A DNA stretch of 14,910 bases from JAZQUM01 sp045631305 (GCA_045631305.1 JAZQUM010000007.1:1-14910), one strand, 5' to 3'. Positions 6,645 to 14,533 are shown, counted from the stretch's first letter. The notes: generated from the sequence alone by a model not told the origin. Numbers and translations: made by a program.

Positions 6645-7291
6645 GAAGTCATTTTCTCCTGCTTGACCTTGTGGTCGATGACATGGCGGGAAGCCAGTTC
6701 GCGGTGGATATCTTCCAGAGAGATGCCGTTTTCCACCATCAGTACCATAGCATGGTAAGCGAGGTCAGCGATCTCATAGATGGTTTCCTTCTTGTCTTCA
6801 GCCTTGGCAGCGATGATTACTTCGGTGCACTCTTCGCCGATCTTCTTGAGGATCTTATCCAGACCCTTCTGGAAGAGATAAGTGGTGTAAGAACCTTCGG
6901 GCATGGTTGCCTTGCGGCCCTTGAGAAGATCCATCAGGCCTTCCAGAGAGAATTCGCTGAGACTTTCGCTGGCCCAGACGGGATTTTCAAAGCAGGAATC
7001 GGTGCCGAGATGGCAGGCGGGGCCGTCCTTTTCCACTACTACAACAAGGGCGTCCTTGTCGCAGTCAGCGGTGATGGAAACGATGTGCTGATAGTTTCCA
7101 CTGGTGTCACCCTTGAGCCAGAGCTCATTGCGGGAACGGCTCCAGAAGCAGGTGAGGCCCTTTTCCATGGAGATGGCAAGGCTTTCCTTGTTCATATAAG
7201 CCAGGGTCAGAACACGCTTGGTGACAGCGTCCACCACGATGGCGGGGATAAGACCCTTTTCGTCAAACTTCAGTTCTTCAATGTTGATCAT
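6641..7291 (-). CDS. hisIE: Bifunctional phosphoribosyl-AMP cyclohydrolase / phosphoribosyl-ATP pyrophosphatase
   Basis: A 216-residue fusion carrying steps 2 and 3 of histidine synthesis. The N-terminal HisI half (about 1-110) has SRSRNELWLKGDTSGNYQH (51-69), the metal motif DCDKD (76-80) and cysteines C93 and C100 for zinc. The C-terminal HisE half (about 116-216) is a MazG-like all-alpha domain with GEECTEV (152-158) and a later ExxD pair (E173, D176). The start is preceded by AGGAG (in AAAAGGAGAAAC). There is a 21-bp gap after hisF and a 4-bp overlap with hisJ. The fused arrangement is common and both active sites look complete. Confidence 0.96.
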   Translation of the reverse strand: MINIEELKFDEKGLIPAIVVDAVTKRVLTLAYMNKESLAISMEKGLTCFWSRSRNELWLKGDTSGNYQHIVSITADCDKDALVVVVEKDGPACHLGTDSCFENPVWASESLSEFSLEGLMDLLKGRKATMPEGSYTTYLFQKGLDKILKKIGEECTEVIIAAKAEDKKETIYEIADLAYHAMVLMVENGISLEDIHRELASRHVIDHKVKQEKMTS

Positions 7292-7312
7292 AGTGTTTCT
7301 CCTTTTGCGGTA

Positions 7313-8071
7313 TCAAAGGCGCATGGGGATGCCGCGGGCGGCAAGCTGCGCTTTCAGGTCGGGAATGGCCACTTCGCCGAAGTGGAAAATAGAGGCAGCA
7401 AGACCTGCATCCACCTTGGGAAGGGTCTCAAAAAGGGTGACAAAGTCTTCCATGCAGCCGGCACCGCCGGAGGCGATGACAGGCACGCTGACCGCGTCGC
7501 ACACGGCGCGGAGCATTTCAAGGTCAAAGCCCTTCTTCACGCCGTCAGTATCAATGGAGTTCACCACCACTTCGCCTGCGCCTTCGCCCACGCAGCGGCG
7601 GATCCACTCAATGGCTTCCATGCCGGTATCTTCGCGGCCGCCCTTGGCAAAGACGCGGAATTCACCGTTCACACGCTTAATGTCAACGGAGAGGACCACG
7701 CACTGGTCACCGTAGAGCTTGGCAGCTTCCCCAATGATGGCGGGGTTGCGGATGGCGCCGGAGTTGACGCTCACCTTGTCCGCGCCGCACTTGAGCACGC
7801 GGTCAAAGCCGGCAACAGAATTGATACCGCCACCTACCGTGAGAGGAATGAAGATGGTGCGGGCCACTTCGGTAAGGATATCGGTGAAGAGCTTGCGGCC
7901 TTCGGAGGAGGCGGTGATGTCATAAAACACCAGCTCGTCTGCGCCGCAGGCGCTGTAGTACTGGCCCAGCTCCACGGGGGAGGAAACATCGCCAAGGCCC
8001 TGGAAATTCACGCCCTTGACAACGCGGCCGTCTTTTACATCCAGACAGGGGATGATGCGTTTTGTGATCAT
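7313..8071 (-). CDS. hisF: Imidazole glycerol phosphate synthase, cyclase subunit
   Basis: A 252-residue (beta/alpha)8 barrel that takes ammonia from HisH and closes the imidazole ring, releasing AICAR, which feeds purine synthesis. The two catalytic aspartates are at D11 (PCLDVKDG) and D130 (LSVDIKR), and phosphate-binding loops such as TVGGGI (78-83) are present. I start it at the ATG at 8071, giving MITKRIIPCLDV, the canonical N-terminus, with GAGGTGG upstream inside hisA. A longer in-frame start at 8119 would add 16 residues that belong to the hisA coding region and match no HisF. The start overlaps the hisA stop as ATGA. Confidence 0.96.
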   Translation of the reverse strand: MITKRIIPCLDVKDGRVVKGVNFQGLGDVSSPVELGQYYSACGADELVFYDITASSEGRKLFTDILTEVARTIFIPLTVGGGINSVAGFDRVLKCGADKVSVNSGAIRNPAIIGEAAKLYGDQCVVLSVDIKRVNGEFRVFAKGGREDTGMEAIEWIRRCVGEGAGEVVVNSIDTDGVKKGFDLEMLRAVCDAVSVPVIASGGAGCMEDFVTLFETLPKVDAGLAASIFHFGEVAIPDLKAQLAARGIPMRL

Positions 8072-8781
8072 TTTGCCACCTCGATCGCTTCTTTCAAGTC
8101 GATGGCGCCCGTGTACCATGCTTTGCCGATGATGGCGCCGTAGAGATCTTTTTCACGGAGTTTTTTCACATCTTCCATGGAGGAAACACCGCCGGATGCC
8201 ACGATCTGCATGTTGCAGCGGCGGGAGAGCTCCTGATAGAGGGCGTGATTGGTGCCCTGCATGGCGCCGTCCTTGGAAATGTCGGTGCAGATGAGGGTCT
8301 TGACGCCCATAGCCTGCATCTTTTCACAGAATTCGAAAGCATCGATGCCGGACTTTTCCGTCCAGCCGTGGATGGCCACTTCACCGTCCTTGATGTCCAC
8401 ACCAACGGCTACCTTTTCGCCGTATTTGGCAACGGCTGCTGCCAAGAATTCGGGGTCTTTCACAGCGGCAGTACCCAGGATCACACGGTCGATGCCTGCG
8501 GCGATGTAGCGGTCCACCACTTCCATGCTGCGGATGCCGCCGCCGATCTCACAGAAGAGGGAAGTATTCTTGGTGAGAAGGGTCACGGTATCGATGTTGG
8601 GGGTGGTGCCGGACTTGGCGCCTTCCAGATCTACGATGTGAAGGTGGGTGGCACCTGCAGCTTCAAAAGCGCGGGCCACTTCCAGCGGGTTTTCGTTGTA
8701 AACAGTCATCTGAGCATAGTCGCCTTTGTAAAGACGGACGGCTTTGCCTTCATACAAATCGATAGCGGGGAAAATCAGCAT
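8068..8781 (-). CDS. hisA: ProFAR isomerase (phosphoribosylformimino-5-aminoimidazole carboxamide ribotide isomerase)
   Basis: A 237-residue (beta/alpha)8 barrel homologous to HisF that catalyses the Amadori rearrangement of ProFAR to PRFAR. The catalytic aspartates are D8 (FPAIDLY) and D129 (VGVDIKDG), with the GGGIR phosphate loop near residue 80. The ribosome binding site GAGGTG is formed by the last codons of hisH, 3 bp of intergenic DNA lie between them, and the end overlaps hisF by 4 bp. Length is typical. Bifunctional HisA/TrpF (PriA) forms occur in actinobacteria; nothing here suggests that. Confidence 0.96.
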   Translation of the reverse strand: MLIFPAIDLYEGKAVRLYKGDYAQMTVYNENPLEVARAFEAAGATHLHIVDLEGAKSGTTPNIDTVTLLTKNTSLFCEIGGGIRSMEVVDRYIAAGIDRVILGTAAVKDPEFLAAAVAKYGEKVAVGVDIKDGEVAIHGWTEKSGIDAFEFCEKMQAMGVKTLICTDISKDGAMQGTNHALYQELSRRCNMQIVASGGVSSMEDVKKLREKDLYGAIIGKAWYTGAIDLKEAIEVAK

Positions 8782-8784
8782 AAT

Positions 8785-9396
8785 TTACACCTCGCAGAAT
8801 GCCTTAAGGATGTTAAGGCCCACGTTGCCGCTCTTTTCGGGGTGGAACTGGCAGCCAAAGACATTGCCGCTGGCAACGGCTGCGGTGAGTTCTGCGCCGT
8901 ATTCTGCCGTGGCGATGACGCTTTCCTCGCACTTGGCACCGTAGAAAGAGTGGACGAAGTATACGCAGTCGCCCTCTTTGATGTAGCGGAAGAGGGGGTT
9001 ATCGGGCTGCTTGAAATGCAGCGCATTCCAGCCGATGTGGGGGATCTTCAGCCCTGCGGGGATCACATCTTCAATGGGGCGGATCTCGCCGGGGATGAGG
9101 CCGAGACCCTTGTGCTCGCCATATTCATAGCCGACATCGAAAAGCAGCTGCATGCCAAGGCAGATGCCAAGGAAGGGTTTGCCGCTTTTGGCTTCCGAAA
9201 TGAGCAGATCCACAAGACCCGTGGCGCGGAGCTTGTCAGCAGCATCGCCGAAAGCGCCCACACCGGGAAGAATGATGCGCTCAGCCTTTTTCAGAACTTC
9301 GGCATCGTTTGTCACCACAGAGTCTGCTCCGATGGCGGCAAGGGAACTATTCAGGGAAAAGAGGTTTCCCACACCGTAGTCAACAATAGCGATCAT
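8785..9396 (-). CDS. hisH: Imidazole glycerol phosphate synthase, glutamine amidotransferase subunit
   Basis: A 203-residue class I glutamine amidotransferase that hydrolyses glutamine and channels ammonia to HisF. The catalytic triad is visible: C79 in GICLGMQ, H185 and E187 in QFHPEKS. The N-terminus MIAIVDYGVGNL is canonical. AAAGGAG precedes the ATG, whose first base is shared with the hisB stop codon (TAATG arrangement). With hisF two genes downstream, the full IGP synthase is encoded. Confidence 0.96.
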   Translation of the reverse strand: MIAIVDYGVGNLFSLNSSLAAIGADSVVTNDAEVLKKAERIILPGVGAFGDAADKLRATGLVDLLISEAKSGKPFLGICLGMQLLFDVGYEYGEHKGLGLIPGEIRPIEDVIPAGLKIPHIGWNALHFKQPDNPLFRYIKEGDCVYFVHSFYGAKCEESVIATAEYGAELTAAVASGNVFGCQFHPEKSGNVGLNILKAFCEV

Positions 9397-9983
9397 TACA
9401 GAACTCCTTTGGTAGAGGGGATCTCGTCAGAAAAGGCGGGATCGATGGCAACGGCCTCTTTCAGACTGCGAGCCACAGACTTGAAAGCGCCTTCAATGAT
9501 GTGGTGGGAATTGCTGCCGGCCATCTTCTTGAAGTGCAGGGTGTACTGAGCGTTGCGGGTGAAGGCCAGGAAAAATTCTTCTACCAGTTCGGTGTCAAAA
9601 GTGCCAACCTTTTCCGTGGGAACGCTGAGGTCGAAGCCAAGGAAGCTGCGGCCGGAAATATCCACAGCGGAGAGGATCAGCGCTTCATCCATGGGAAGGA
9701 TGGTGCTGCCGTAGCGGCAGATGCCGCGCTTTTCGCCAAGAGCATCATTAAAAGCCTTGCCAAGGGCAATGCCGATGTCTTCCACCGTGTGGTGGTCATC
9801 CACATAGGTGTCGCCATCGCACTTGACGGTAAGGTCAAAGCGGCCGTGGCGGGCAAACAGGGTCAGCATGTGGTCGAGAAAACCGCAGCCGGTGGCAATG
9901 TCGGATACACCCTTGCCGTCCAGCTCCAGTGCGAGGGAGATGCGGGTCTCGGCGGTATTTCTTTCAATCGTAGCGTTTCTCAT
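9396..9983 (-). CDS. hisB: Imidazoleglycerol-phosphate dehydratase (single-function)
   Basis: A 195-residue manganese enzyme that dehydrates imidazole glycerol phosphate to imidazole acetol phosphate. The duplicated histidine-rich metal sites are present: H38 in GFLDHML, H64-H65 in DDHHTVEDIG and H160-H161 in SNSHHIIEG. It is the short form without a HAD phosphatase domain, consistent with hisJ in the same operon. The ribosome binding site GGAGG lies 7 bp upstream, overlapping the end of hisC; only 1 bp separates the two genes. Confidence 0.96.
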   Translation of the reverse strand: MRNATIERNTAETRISLALELDGKGVSDIATGCGFLDHMLTLFARHGRFDLTVKCDGDTYVDDHHTVEDIGIALGKAFNDALGEKRGICRYGSTILPMDEALILSAVDISGRSFLGFDLSVPTEKVGTFDTELVEEFFLAFTRNAQYTLHFKKMAGSNSHHIIEGAFKSVARSLKEAVAIDPAFSDEIPSTKGVL

Positions 9984-9984
9984 A

Positions 9985-11043
9985 TTATGCCTCCAGAATC
10001 ACTTTGATGGCGTTCAAGAATGCGTCCATCTGCTCGCGGGAACCCACGGTGACGCGGATATAGGGAGAGATGATGGGCTTTTGGAAGTGGCGCACCAGAA
10101 TGCCCATGGACTTGAGCTTGGTGTAAAGCTCGCCGCCATCCGCAGTTTCGTGACGGGCGAAGATGAAGTTCGCCTTGGAATCGGTGCAGGTAAAGCCCAG
10201 CTTTTTGAGCTCTGCCATGGTATAGGCGCGGTTTTCCATAATGGTGGCGCAGTTGGCGCGGGTGTAAGCTTCGTCTTCCACCACGCCAAGGCCTGCAGCC
10301 ATGGTCATGCGGTTGATGTTATAGGGATTGGTGGAATACTTCACCGTGTTCAGGTCCTGAATGAGGGCCTTGGAGCCGATGCCAAAGCCAAGGCGGGCGC
10401 CTGCCATGGAGCGGCTCTTGGAGAAGGTCATGGTCACCAGCAAATTATCATACTTGCGGATGAGGGGTACGCAGCTTTCCCCGCCAAAGTCCACATAGGC
10501 TTCATCCACCACCACAACGCTGTCAGGGTTACCCTTGAGGATCACTTCGATCTCTTCGGGGGAGAGGGCGATGCCTGTGGGGGCATTGGGGTTAGCGATG
10601 ATGATGGTCTTGTTGATGCCCACATAGTCCTTAGGATCAATGGTGAGGTCTTCCTTCAGGGGGATGGCATCATAGGGAACGGCATTGATCTGGGCGAAAA
10701 CGGGGTAGAACCCATAGGAGATGGCAGGGCAGACAACACCGTGGTCGGCATCGCACCAAGCCATCACCGCGAAGTTCAGCACCTCGTCGGAGCCGTTAGT
10801 CAAAAGCAGCTCGTCCTTTTCCACCCCGTAAAGCTCTGCCAGCTTTTCGGTGAGTTCGCGGCAGTCGGGGTCGGGATAAAGCTGCAGCTTGGCGGCCGCT
10901 TCAGCGGCATACTTCTGCGCCTTGGGAGAAGGCGGGAAGGGGGATTCGTTGGTATTGAGTTTTACATATTCGGTGTCCTTGGGCTGCTCACCGGGGGTGT
11001 AGGGCACAAGGCAATCGTATTTAGCGCTGAAAAAACGGCTCAT
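9985..11043 (-). CDS. hisC: Histidinol-phosphate aminotransferase
   Basis: A 352-residue pyridoxal-phosphate fold-type I aminotransferase that converts imidazole acetol phosphate and glutamate to histidinol phosphate. The N-terminus has the HisC-like KLNTNESPFPPSP. NPNAPTG (about 150-156) and the aspartate of DEAYVDF bind the cofactor, and the Schiff-base lysine is K209 in TFSKSRSMAG. The C-terminal arginine motif IRVTVGS is present. Its length is typical. GGAGG precedes the ATG, 3 bp after the hisD stop. HisC-family enzymes can also act on aromatic amino acids, but the operon fixes its main role. Confidence 0.95.
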   Translation of the reverse strand: MSRFFSAKYDCLVPYTPGEQPKDTEYVKLNTNESPFPPSPKAQKYAAEAAAKLQLYPDPDCRELTEKLAELYGVEKDELLLTNGSDEVLNFAVMAWCDADHGVVCPAISYGFYPVFAQINAVPYDAIPLKEDLTIDPKDYVGINKTIIIANPNAPTGIALSPEEIEVILKGNPDSVVVVDEAYVDFGGESCVPLIRKYDNLLVTMTFSKSRSMAGARLGFGIGSKALIQDLNTVKYSTNPYNINRMTMAAGLGVVEDEAYTRANCATIMENRAYTMAELKKLGFTCTDSKANFIFARHETADGGELYTKLKSMGILVRHFQKPIISPYIRVTVGSREQMDAFLNAIKVILEA

Positions 11044-11046
11044 GGA

Positions 11047-12321
11047 TCATTCCTCCAGTCGGCTCAGGGCGCTTTTGGCGTGGGCGGTGAGCCCTTCCTG
11101 CTGGGCAAAGTAAGCAACGTCCTTTGCCACCTTGCCGAAAGCCTCCTTGGTGTAATAGGTGTACTGGGTCTTCTTCACGAAATCATCAACGGAAAGGGGA
11201 TTGGAGAAGCGCGCCGTTCCGCTGGTGGGAAGGGTGTGGTTGGGGCCTGCGAAATAGTCGCCCAGAGCTTCGGGGCAGTTGCGGCCCATGAAAACGGAGC
11301 CTGCGTGGCGGATGGAATCCAGATAATCGAAGGGATTATCCACGCACAGTTCCAGATGCTCGGGAGCGATAGCGTTGGAAATTTCAATGGCGGAGGCCAG
11401 GTCATCAGCTACGATGATCTTGCCGTTGGCGTCGATGGATGCGCGGGCGATGTCGGCGCGTTCCAGCAGGGGGATCTGGCGCTCCAGCTCTGCGCTGACC
11501 TTTTCGGCCAGTTCCATGGAATCGGTCACCAGAACGGCGCTGGCCAGCTTGTCGTGCTCGGCCTGAGAGAGAAGGTCGGCTGCCATGCATCTTGCGTCGC
11601 TCTTGCCGTCAGCTACGATGAGGATCTCGCTGGGGCCTGCGATCATGTCGATGGCCACCTGACCGAAGACCTGCTTCTTGGCTTCTGCCACGAAGGCATT
11701 GCCGGGGCCTACGATCTTATCCACACGGGGCACGCTTTCGGTGCCGTAAGCAAGGGCGGCAACGGCCTGGGCGCCGCCTACTTTGAAGATCTTATCCACC
11801 CCTGCGATGTTGGCTGCTGCCAGGATCACGGGGTTCACCTTGCCGTCCTTATTGGGAGGGGTCACCATCACCACTTCACCCACGCCTGCGATCTTGGCGG
11901 GGATGGAGTCCATAAGAACGGTGGAGGGATAAGCGGCGGTGCCGCCGGGAACATACAAGCCGGCTCTATCGATGGGGATCACCTTCTGACCCACCACGAT
12001 ACCGGGCTGATCGTTGAGGATGAAGCTGTTGCGCACCTGACGGGAATGGAAGCGGCGGATGTTTTCTGCGGCCTTACGGAGAATTTCCAGAAATTCTTCG
12101 CTGACAAGGCCCATGGCTTCTTCCATTTCCTCGCGGGATACCTGCAGGGAGGTGAGCTTGGCTTTATCAAACTTTTCGCAGTAGGCGAAAAGGGCCTTGT
12201 CGCCGTTGGCGCGAACGTCTGCAATGATGTCGGAGACGATGCTCTCCACGTCTACCTTGGGTTCTACGCGGGCAAAGACTTCCTCAGCCTTCACCTCGCC
12301 GAATTTCATGATCTTGATCAT
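11047..12321 (-). CDS. hisD: Histidinol dehydrogenase
   Basis: A 424-residue zinc enzyme that carries out the last two NAD-dependent oxidations, histidinol to histidinal to L-histidine. Zinc ligands by alignment with known HisD are Q253 and H256 (SQAEHD), D355 (EALGD) and H414 (LTAHAKS); the general base pair E321-H322 is in APEHLEL. The VGPGN loop (204-208) is present. The start at 12321 overlaps the hisG stop as ATGA, with GGAGG upstream; a second Met four codons in (12309) is possible but less well placed. Length and motifs are standard. Confidence 0.96.
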   Translation of the reverse strand: MIKIMKFGEVKAEEVFARVEPKVDVESIVSDIIADVRANGDKALFAYCEKFDKAKLTSLQVSREEMEEAMGLVSEEFLEILRKAAENIRRFHSRQVRNSFILNDQPGIVVGQKVIPIDRAGLYVPGGTAAYPSTVLMDSIPAKIAGVGEVVMVTPPNKDGKVNPVILAAANIAGVDKIFKVGGAQAVAALAYGTESVPRVDKIVGPGNAFVAEAKKQVFGQVAIDMIAGPSEILIVADGKSDARCMAADLLSQAEHDKLASAVLVTDSMELAEKVSAELERQIPLLERADIARASIDANGKIIVADDLASAIEISNAIAPEHLELCVDNPFDYLDSIRHAGSVFMGRNCPEALGDYFAGPNHTLPTSGTARFSNPLSVDDFVKKTQYTYYTKEAFGKVAKDVAYFAQQEGLTAHAKSALSRLEE

Positions 12322-12947
12322 TTTCCTGCCTCCATCTGTGCCTGCATTTCTTTGAGCAGCTTTTCAATGGGCGCGGTCTTGAACTTGAAGCTTGCCTTGT
12401 TGGCAATGAGACGGGCGCTGATGGGAACGATGGTCTCCACCACTTCCAGATTATTTTCCTTCAGTGTGGTGCCCGTTTCCACGATATCCACGATAACATC
12501 GGAAAGACCCAGAATGGGAGCGATCTCGATGGAACCGTTCAGGTGGATGATGTCGATGTCGCGGCCCATGGAGTTATAGTACTGCTGGGCGATGTTGGAG
12601 AACTTGGTAGCTACACGCAGCGTGCGCTGGGGATCATCACGGAAGTCCTTCATGGCGGCAACAGCCATGCGGCACTTGCCGATATCCAGGTCCATCAGTT
12701 CGTAAACTTCGGGTTCATACACAAGAAGAATGTCCTTGCCGGCAACACCGATGTCGGCGGCGCCGCGCTCTACATAGATGGCTACGTCAGAGGGCTTTAC
12801 CCAGAAATAGCGGACATTAACTTCGGGATTTTCAAAAATCAGTTTGCGGTTAGGCTCATGGATGGAGGGGCATTCAAAACCTGCCTTTTCAAACATGGCG
12901 TATACCTTTTCGCCCAAACGGCCCTTGGGCAGGGCGATGTTAAGCAT
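12318..12947 (-). CDS. hisG: ATP phosphoribosyltransferase catalytic subunit, short form
   Basis: HisG condenses ATP with PRPP, the committed and feedback-controlled step. This 209-residue form lacks the C-terminal ACT-like regulatory domain of long HisG and therefore needs HisZ, encoded just upstream. N-terminal MLNIALPKGRLGE and the PRPP-binding loop DIVETGTTLKEN (154-165) are diagnostic. I chose the ATG at 12947, overlapping the end of hisZ by 8 bp, because the protein then starts in the canonical way. A TTG at 12956 would add three residues (MKN). Neither start has a strong ribosome binding site, so expression is probably coupled to hisZ translation. Confidence 0.95.
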   Translation of the reverse strand: MLNIALPKGRLGEKVYAMFEKAGFECPSIHEPNRKLIFENPEVNVRYFWVKPSDVAIYVERGAADIGVAGKDILLVYEPEVYELMDLDIGKCRMAVAAMKDFRDDPQRTLRVATKFSNIAQQYYNSMGRDIDIIHLNGSIEIAPILGLSDVIVDIVETGTTLKENNLEVVETIVPISARLIANKASFKFKTAPIEKLLKEMQAQMEAGK

Positions 12948-14061
12948 ATTCTTCAATGGTTTCTACCCCGCTTTCGGTGAGTTTGAGAAGGGAAGCGTAT
13001 TTTACCTTTTCGGGCACTTTCTTCTGCGCGGAAACGCTCTTGCCCTGCTTCTGCAGCTGCTGCACAGCGTATCTTACATCGCCTGCGGAAGCGGTGTCAT
13101 CATAGAGGAGAATGGCATCCACGTCGAAGGCGCTGGTGTTACGGTAAAACATTTCCAGAAGATCCAGATACACCGCAAAACCGATAGCACGGGACTTGCG
13201 GCCCATCTTGGAGAGAAGACGGTCATATTCGCCGCCGGAGAGAACGGCAGAGGGGATGCCGTTGATAAAGCCTTTGAAAACAACGCCGTTATAGATGTTG
13301 GCATTGTTGGTAACGGAGAAGTCCAGACGAAGCACATCGTTTGCTTCGCTTTCGGCCAGCGCTTTGCAGATGGCCCGCAGGTCGCGGAGGGCGGCATCAT
13401 TGGAAAGACCGCCCAGAATGCCGTCCAGCGCGGGGAGCACTTCGGCGGGGGTGCCGTAAGTGGAGACAAGGCGGGAAAGGATGCCGGCCTTCACTTCGCT
13501 GACACCTACAGCGCGGCAGATGGCAGCAAGCTCGTGGAGATTCTTTTCACCGATGCAGCGCCAGATCTCGCTCTGGGTCTCTTCGCCCACGCCAAAACTT
13601 TCGATAACGTAGGAAACGATATCCATCTGGGAGATATCCAGCACGCAATCGTCGCTGATGGCCTTGAGACTCTTGGCAGCCAGCTCCAGCACTTCGCAGA
13701 CACAGTAAGTGTCCACATTGCCCATGCATTCAAGGCCCACCTGCATCAGTTCCTTGAAAGAGCGGGTCCCCTTGGAGATGCGGTATACATTTTCGTTGTA
13801 GTAAACCTTGCTGACGGTTTCGGGATCGTCCTTACTGTTTTTGATGATGGAAAGGGTCACGTCGGGCTTGAGAGCCATGAGCTTTCCGTTGGTATCGGTA
13901 AAGGTGATAACATGGTCGCTGAGGAGGAATTCCTTATTGCGGACATACAGATCGTATTCCTCGAATTTGTTCATTTTATAGGGAGCGTAGCCGTAGCTCT
14001 TATAAAGGTCCCGCAGGGCAAAAACGGCTTTTTCTTCGCTTTTGAGAGTCATGTTCACCAT
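12940..14061 (-). CDS. hisZ: ATP phosphoribosyltransferase regulatory subunit HisZ
   Basis: A 373-residue paralogue of the histidyl-tRNA synthetase catalytic domain that has lost aminoacylation. It assembles with short HisG into a hetero-octamer and gives it histidine feedback inhibition. HisRS-like elements are visible: KPDVTLSI (65-72), VYYNENVYR (86-94), QVGLE (107-111) and a later GGEYDRLL. I start at the ATG at 14061, which has GGAGGAAG upstream and lies 1 bp after the regulator's stop; an in-frame extension to 14127 would run into the preceding gene and match nothing. A true HisRS is excluded by the weak C-terminal part and by the pairing with short hisG, though a few residues would need an alignment to confirm. 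Confidence 0.94.
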   Translation of the reverse strand: MVNMTLKSEEKAVFALRDLYKSYGYAPYKMNKFEEYDLYVRNKEFLLSDHVITFTDTNGKLMALKPDVTLSIIKNSKDDPETVSKVYYNENVYRISKGTRSFKELMQVGLECMGNVDTYCVCEVLELAAKSLKAISDDCVLDISQMDIVSYVIESFGVGEETQSEIWRCIGEKNLHELAAICRAVGVSEVKAGILSRLVSTYGTPAEVLPALDGILGGLSNDAALRDLRAICKALAESEANDVLRLDFSVTNNANIYNGVVFKGFINGIPSAVLSGGEYDRLLSKMGRKSRAIGFAVYLDLLEMFYRNTSAFDVDAILLYDDTASAGDVRYAVQQLQKQGKSVSAQKKVPEKVKYASLLKLTESGVETIEEYA

Positions 14062-14062
14062 G

Positions 14063-14359
14063 TTATGCTTCCTCCGTTTCGCTGAGTTTTTCGATGGCGG
14101 CCTTGTAACCGCCGCTGCCATAGGCAAGGCATTTGTTCACGCGGCCGATGGTGGCGGTGCTGGCGCCCACTGCGGCGGCGATCTCCTGATAACTTTTGCC
14201 GTTTGAAAGCAGCAGCGCGATCTCCAGACGCTGGGAGATATCCTGCAGCTCCTTGATGGTGCAGATATCTTCAAAGAAGCGGTAGCAGTCCTCATGGGAC
14301 TCCAGATTCAAAATGGCGGAAAAAAGCTTATCCACAGAGGGATTGTGCAGATCGATCAT
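14063..14359 (-). CDS. YerC/TrpR-superfamily DNA-binding protein, probable histidine operon regulator
   Basis: A 98-residue helical protein of the YerC/YecD (TrpR-related) family. The helix-turn-helix covers about 57-77 (YQEIAAAVGASTATIGRVNK), with the preceding helices resembling TrpR. TrpR-family repressors bind DNA as dimers in response to a small co-repressor; a YerC-type protein named HisR has been proposed as the histidine-responsive repressor in some Clostridia, which I recall from regulon reconstructions and have not checked. Being first in the histidine operon, 1 bp before hisZ, supports this, and would make it autoregulated. The start at 14359 has AAGGAG 9 nt upstream. Histidine as ligand is inference. 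Confidence 0.88.
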   Translation of the reverse strand: MIDLHNPSVDKLFSAILNLESHEDCYRFFEDICTIKELQDISQRLEIALLLSNGKSYQEIAAAVGASTATIGRVNKCLAYGSGGYKAAIEKLSETEEA

Positions 14360-14390
14360 GTTATCAGGCTCCTTTTCAGGGATTTATGAT

Positions 14391-14407
14391 TGTTTACCAT
14401 GTTAGCA
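14391..14407. promoter_or_regulatory. Candidate operator over the -10 box of the histidine promoter
   Basis: Read on the minus strand, TGCTAAC-ATG-GTAAACA is an imperfect palindrome (five of seven positions match between half-sites) that covers the -10 hexamer. A repressor bound here would block RNA polymerase. The bound protein is inferred to be the YerC-type regulator encoded just downstream. Confidence 0.4.
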
Positions 14408-14427
14408 CAATAAAGCGATAAAGTCAA
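14399..14427 (-). promoter_or_regulatory. Promoter of the histidine operon
   Basis: On the minus strand, -35 TTGACT (14422-14427) and -10 TAACAT (14399-14404) are 17 bp apart, with TG at -15/-14 giving an extended -10 (TGCTAACAT). The leader to the regulator's start is about 35 nt, too short for a T-box or other known large leader element, so control is more likely by a DNA-binding protein. Confidence 0.78.
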
Positions 14428-14463
14428 ATGGCGATTCGCACAAATGAACCGTTGATAGCACAA
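14403..14463 (-). repeat. Three TAGCACAA-like direct repeats around the histidine promoter
   Basis: Plus-strand TAGCACAA occurs at 14403-14410 and 14456-14463, with TCGCACAA at 14436-14443. Spacings are 33 and 20 bp, close to whole helical turns, so the copies face the same side of the DNA. One copy touches the -10 box and two lie upstream of the -35 box. Such an arrangement fits cooperative regulator binding, but three short copies could also be chance. Confidence 0.4.
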
Positions 14464-14533
14464 GGCTTTTGTGGCATTTGACAATGTTCGGCTTACTCCC
14501 TTTTACCTTTTGGACTGATTTGAGATATAAAGA

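Noticed and set aside
5832..6758. A plus-strand open frame across hisJ
   Set aside because: Starts inside the bidirectional terminator and is antisense to a PHP phosphatase with complete metal ligands.
8072..8119. An upstream in-frame start for hisF
   Set aside because: The extra 16 residues lie within hisA coding sequence and do not match HisF, while the ATG at 8071 has a good ribosome binding site.
6671..8143. A 490-codon plus-strand open frame over hisIE and hisF
   Set aside because: Antisense shadow of two enzymes with intact catalytic residues; no independent promoter or motif.
8245..9549. A 434-codon plus-strand open frame over hisA and hisH
   Set aside because: Antisense shadow of recognised genes, with no domain in its translation.
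9808..12579. A 923-codon plus-strand open frame across hisB, hisC, hisD and hisG
   Set aside because: It spans four well-supported minus-strand genes. Its translation is rich in Gly, His and Val without motifs, as expected for a shadow frame of biased coding DNA.
12844..14085. A 413-codon plus-strand open frame over hisZ
   Set aside because: Antisense shadow; the minus strand encodes a clear HisRS-like regulatory subunit.
14478..14506. A TTGACA-like -35 box on the plus strand
   Set aside because: The sequence 17 bp downstream (TTTTAC) is a poor -10 and no plus-strand gene follows.
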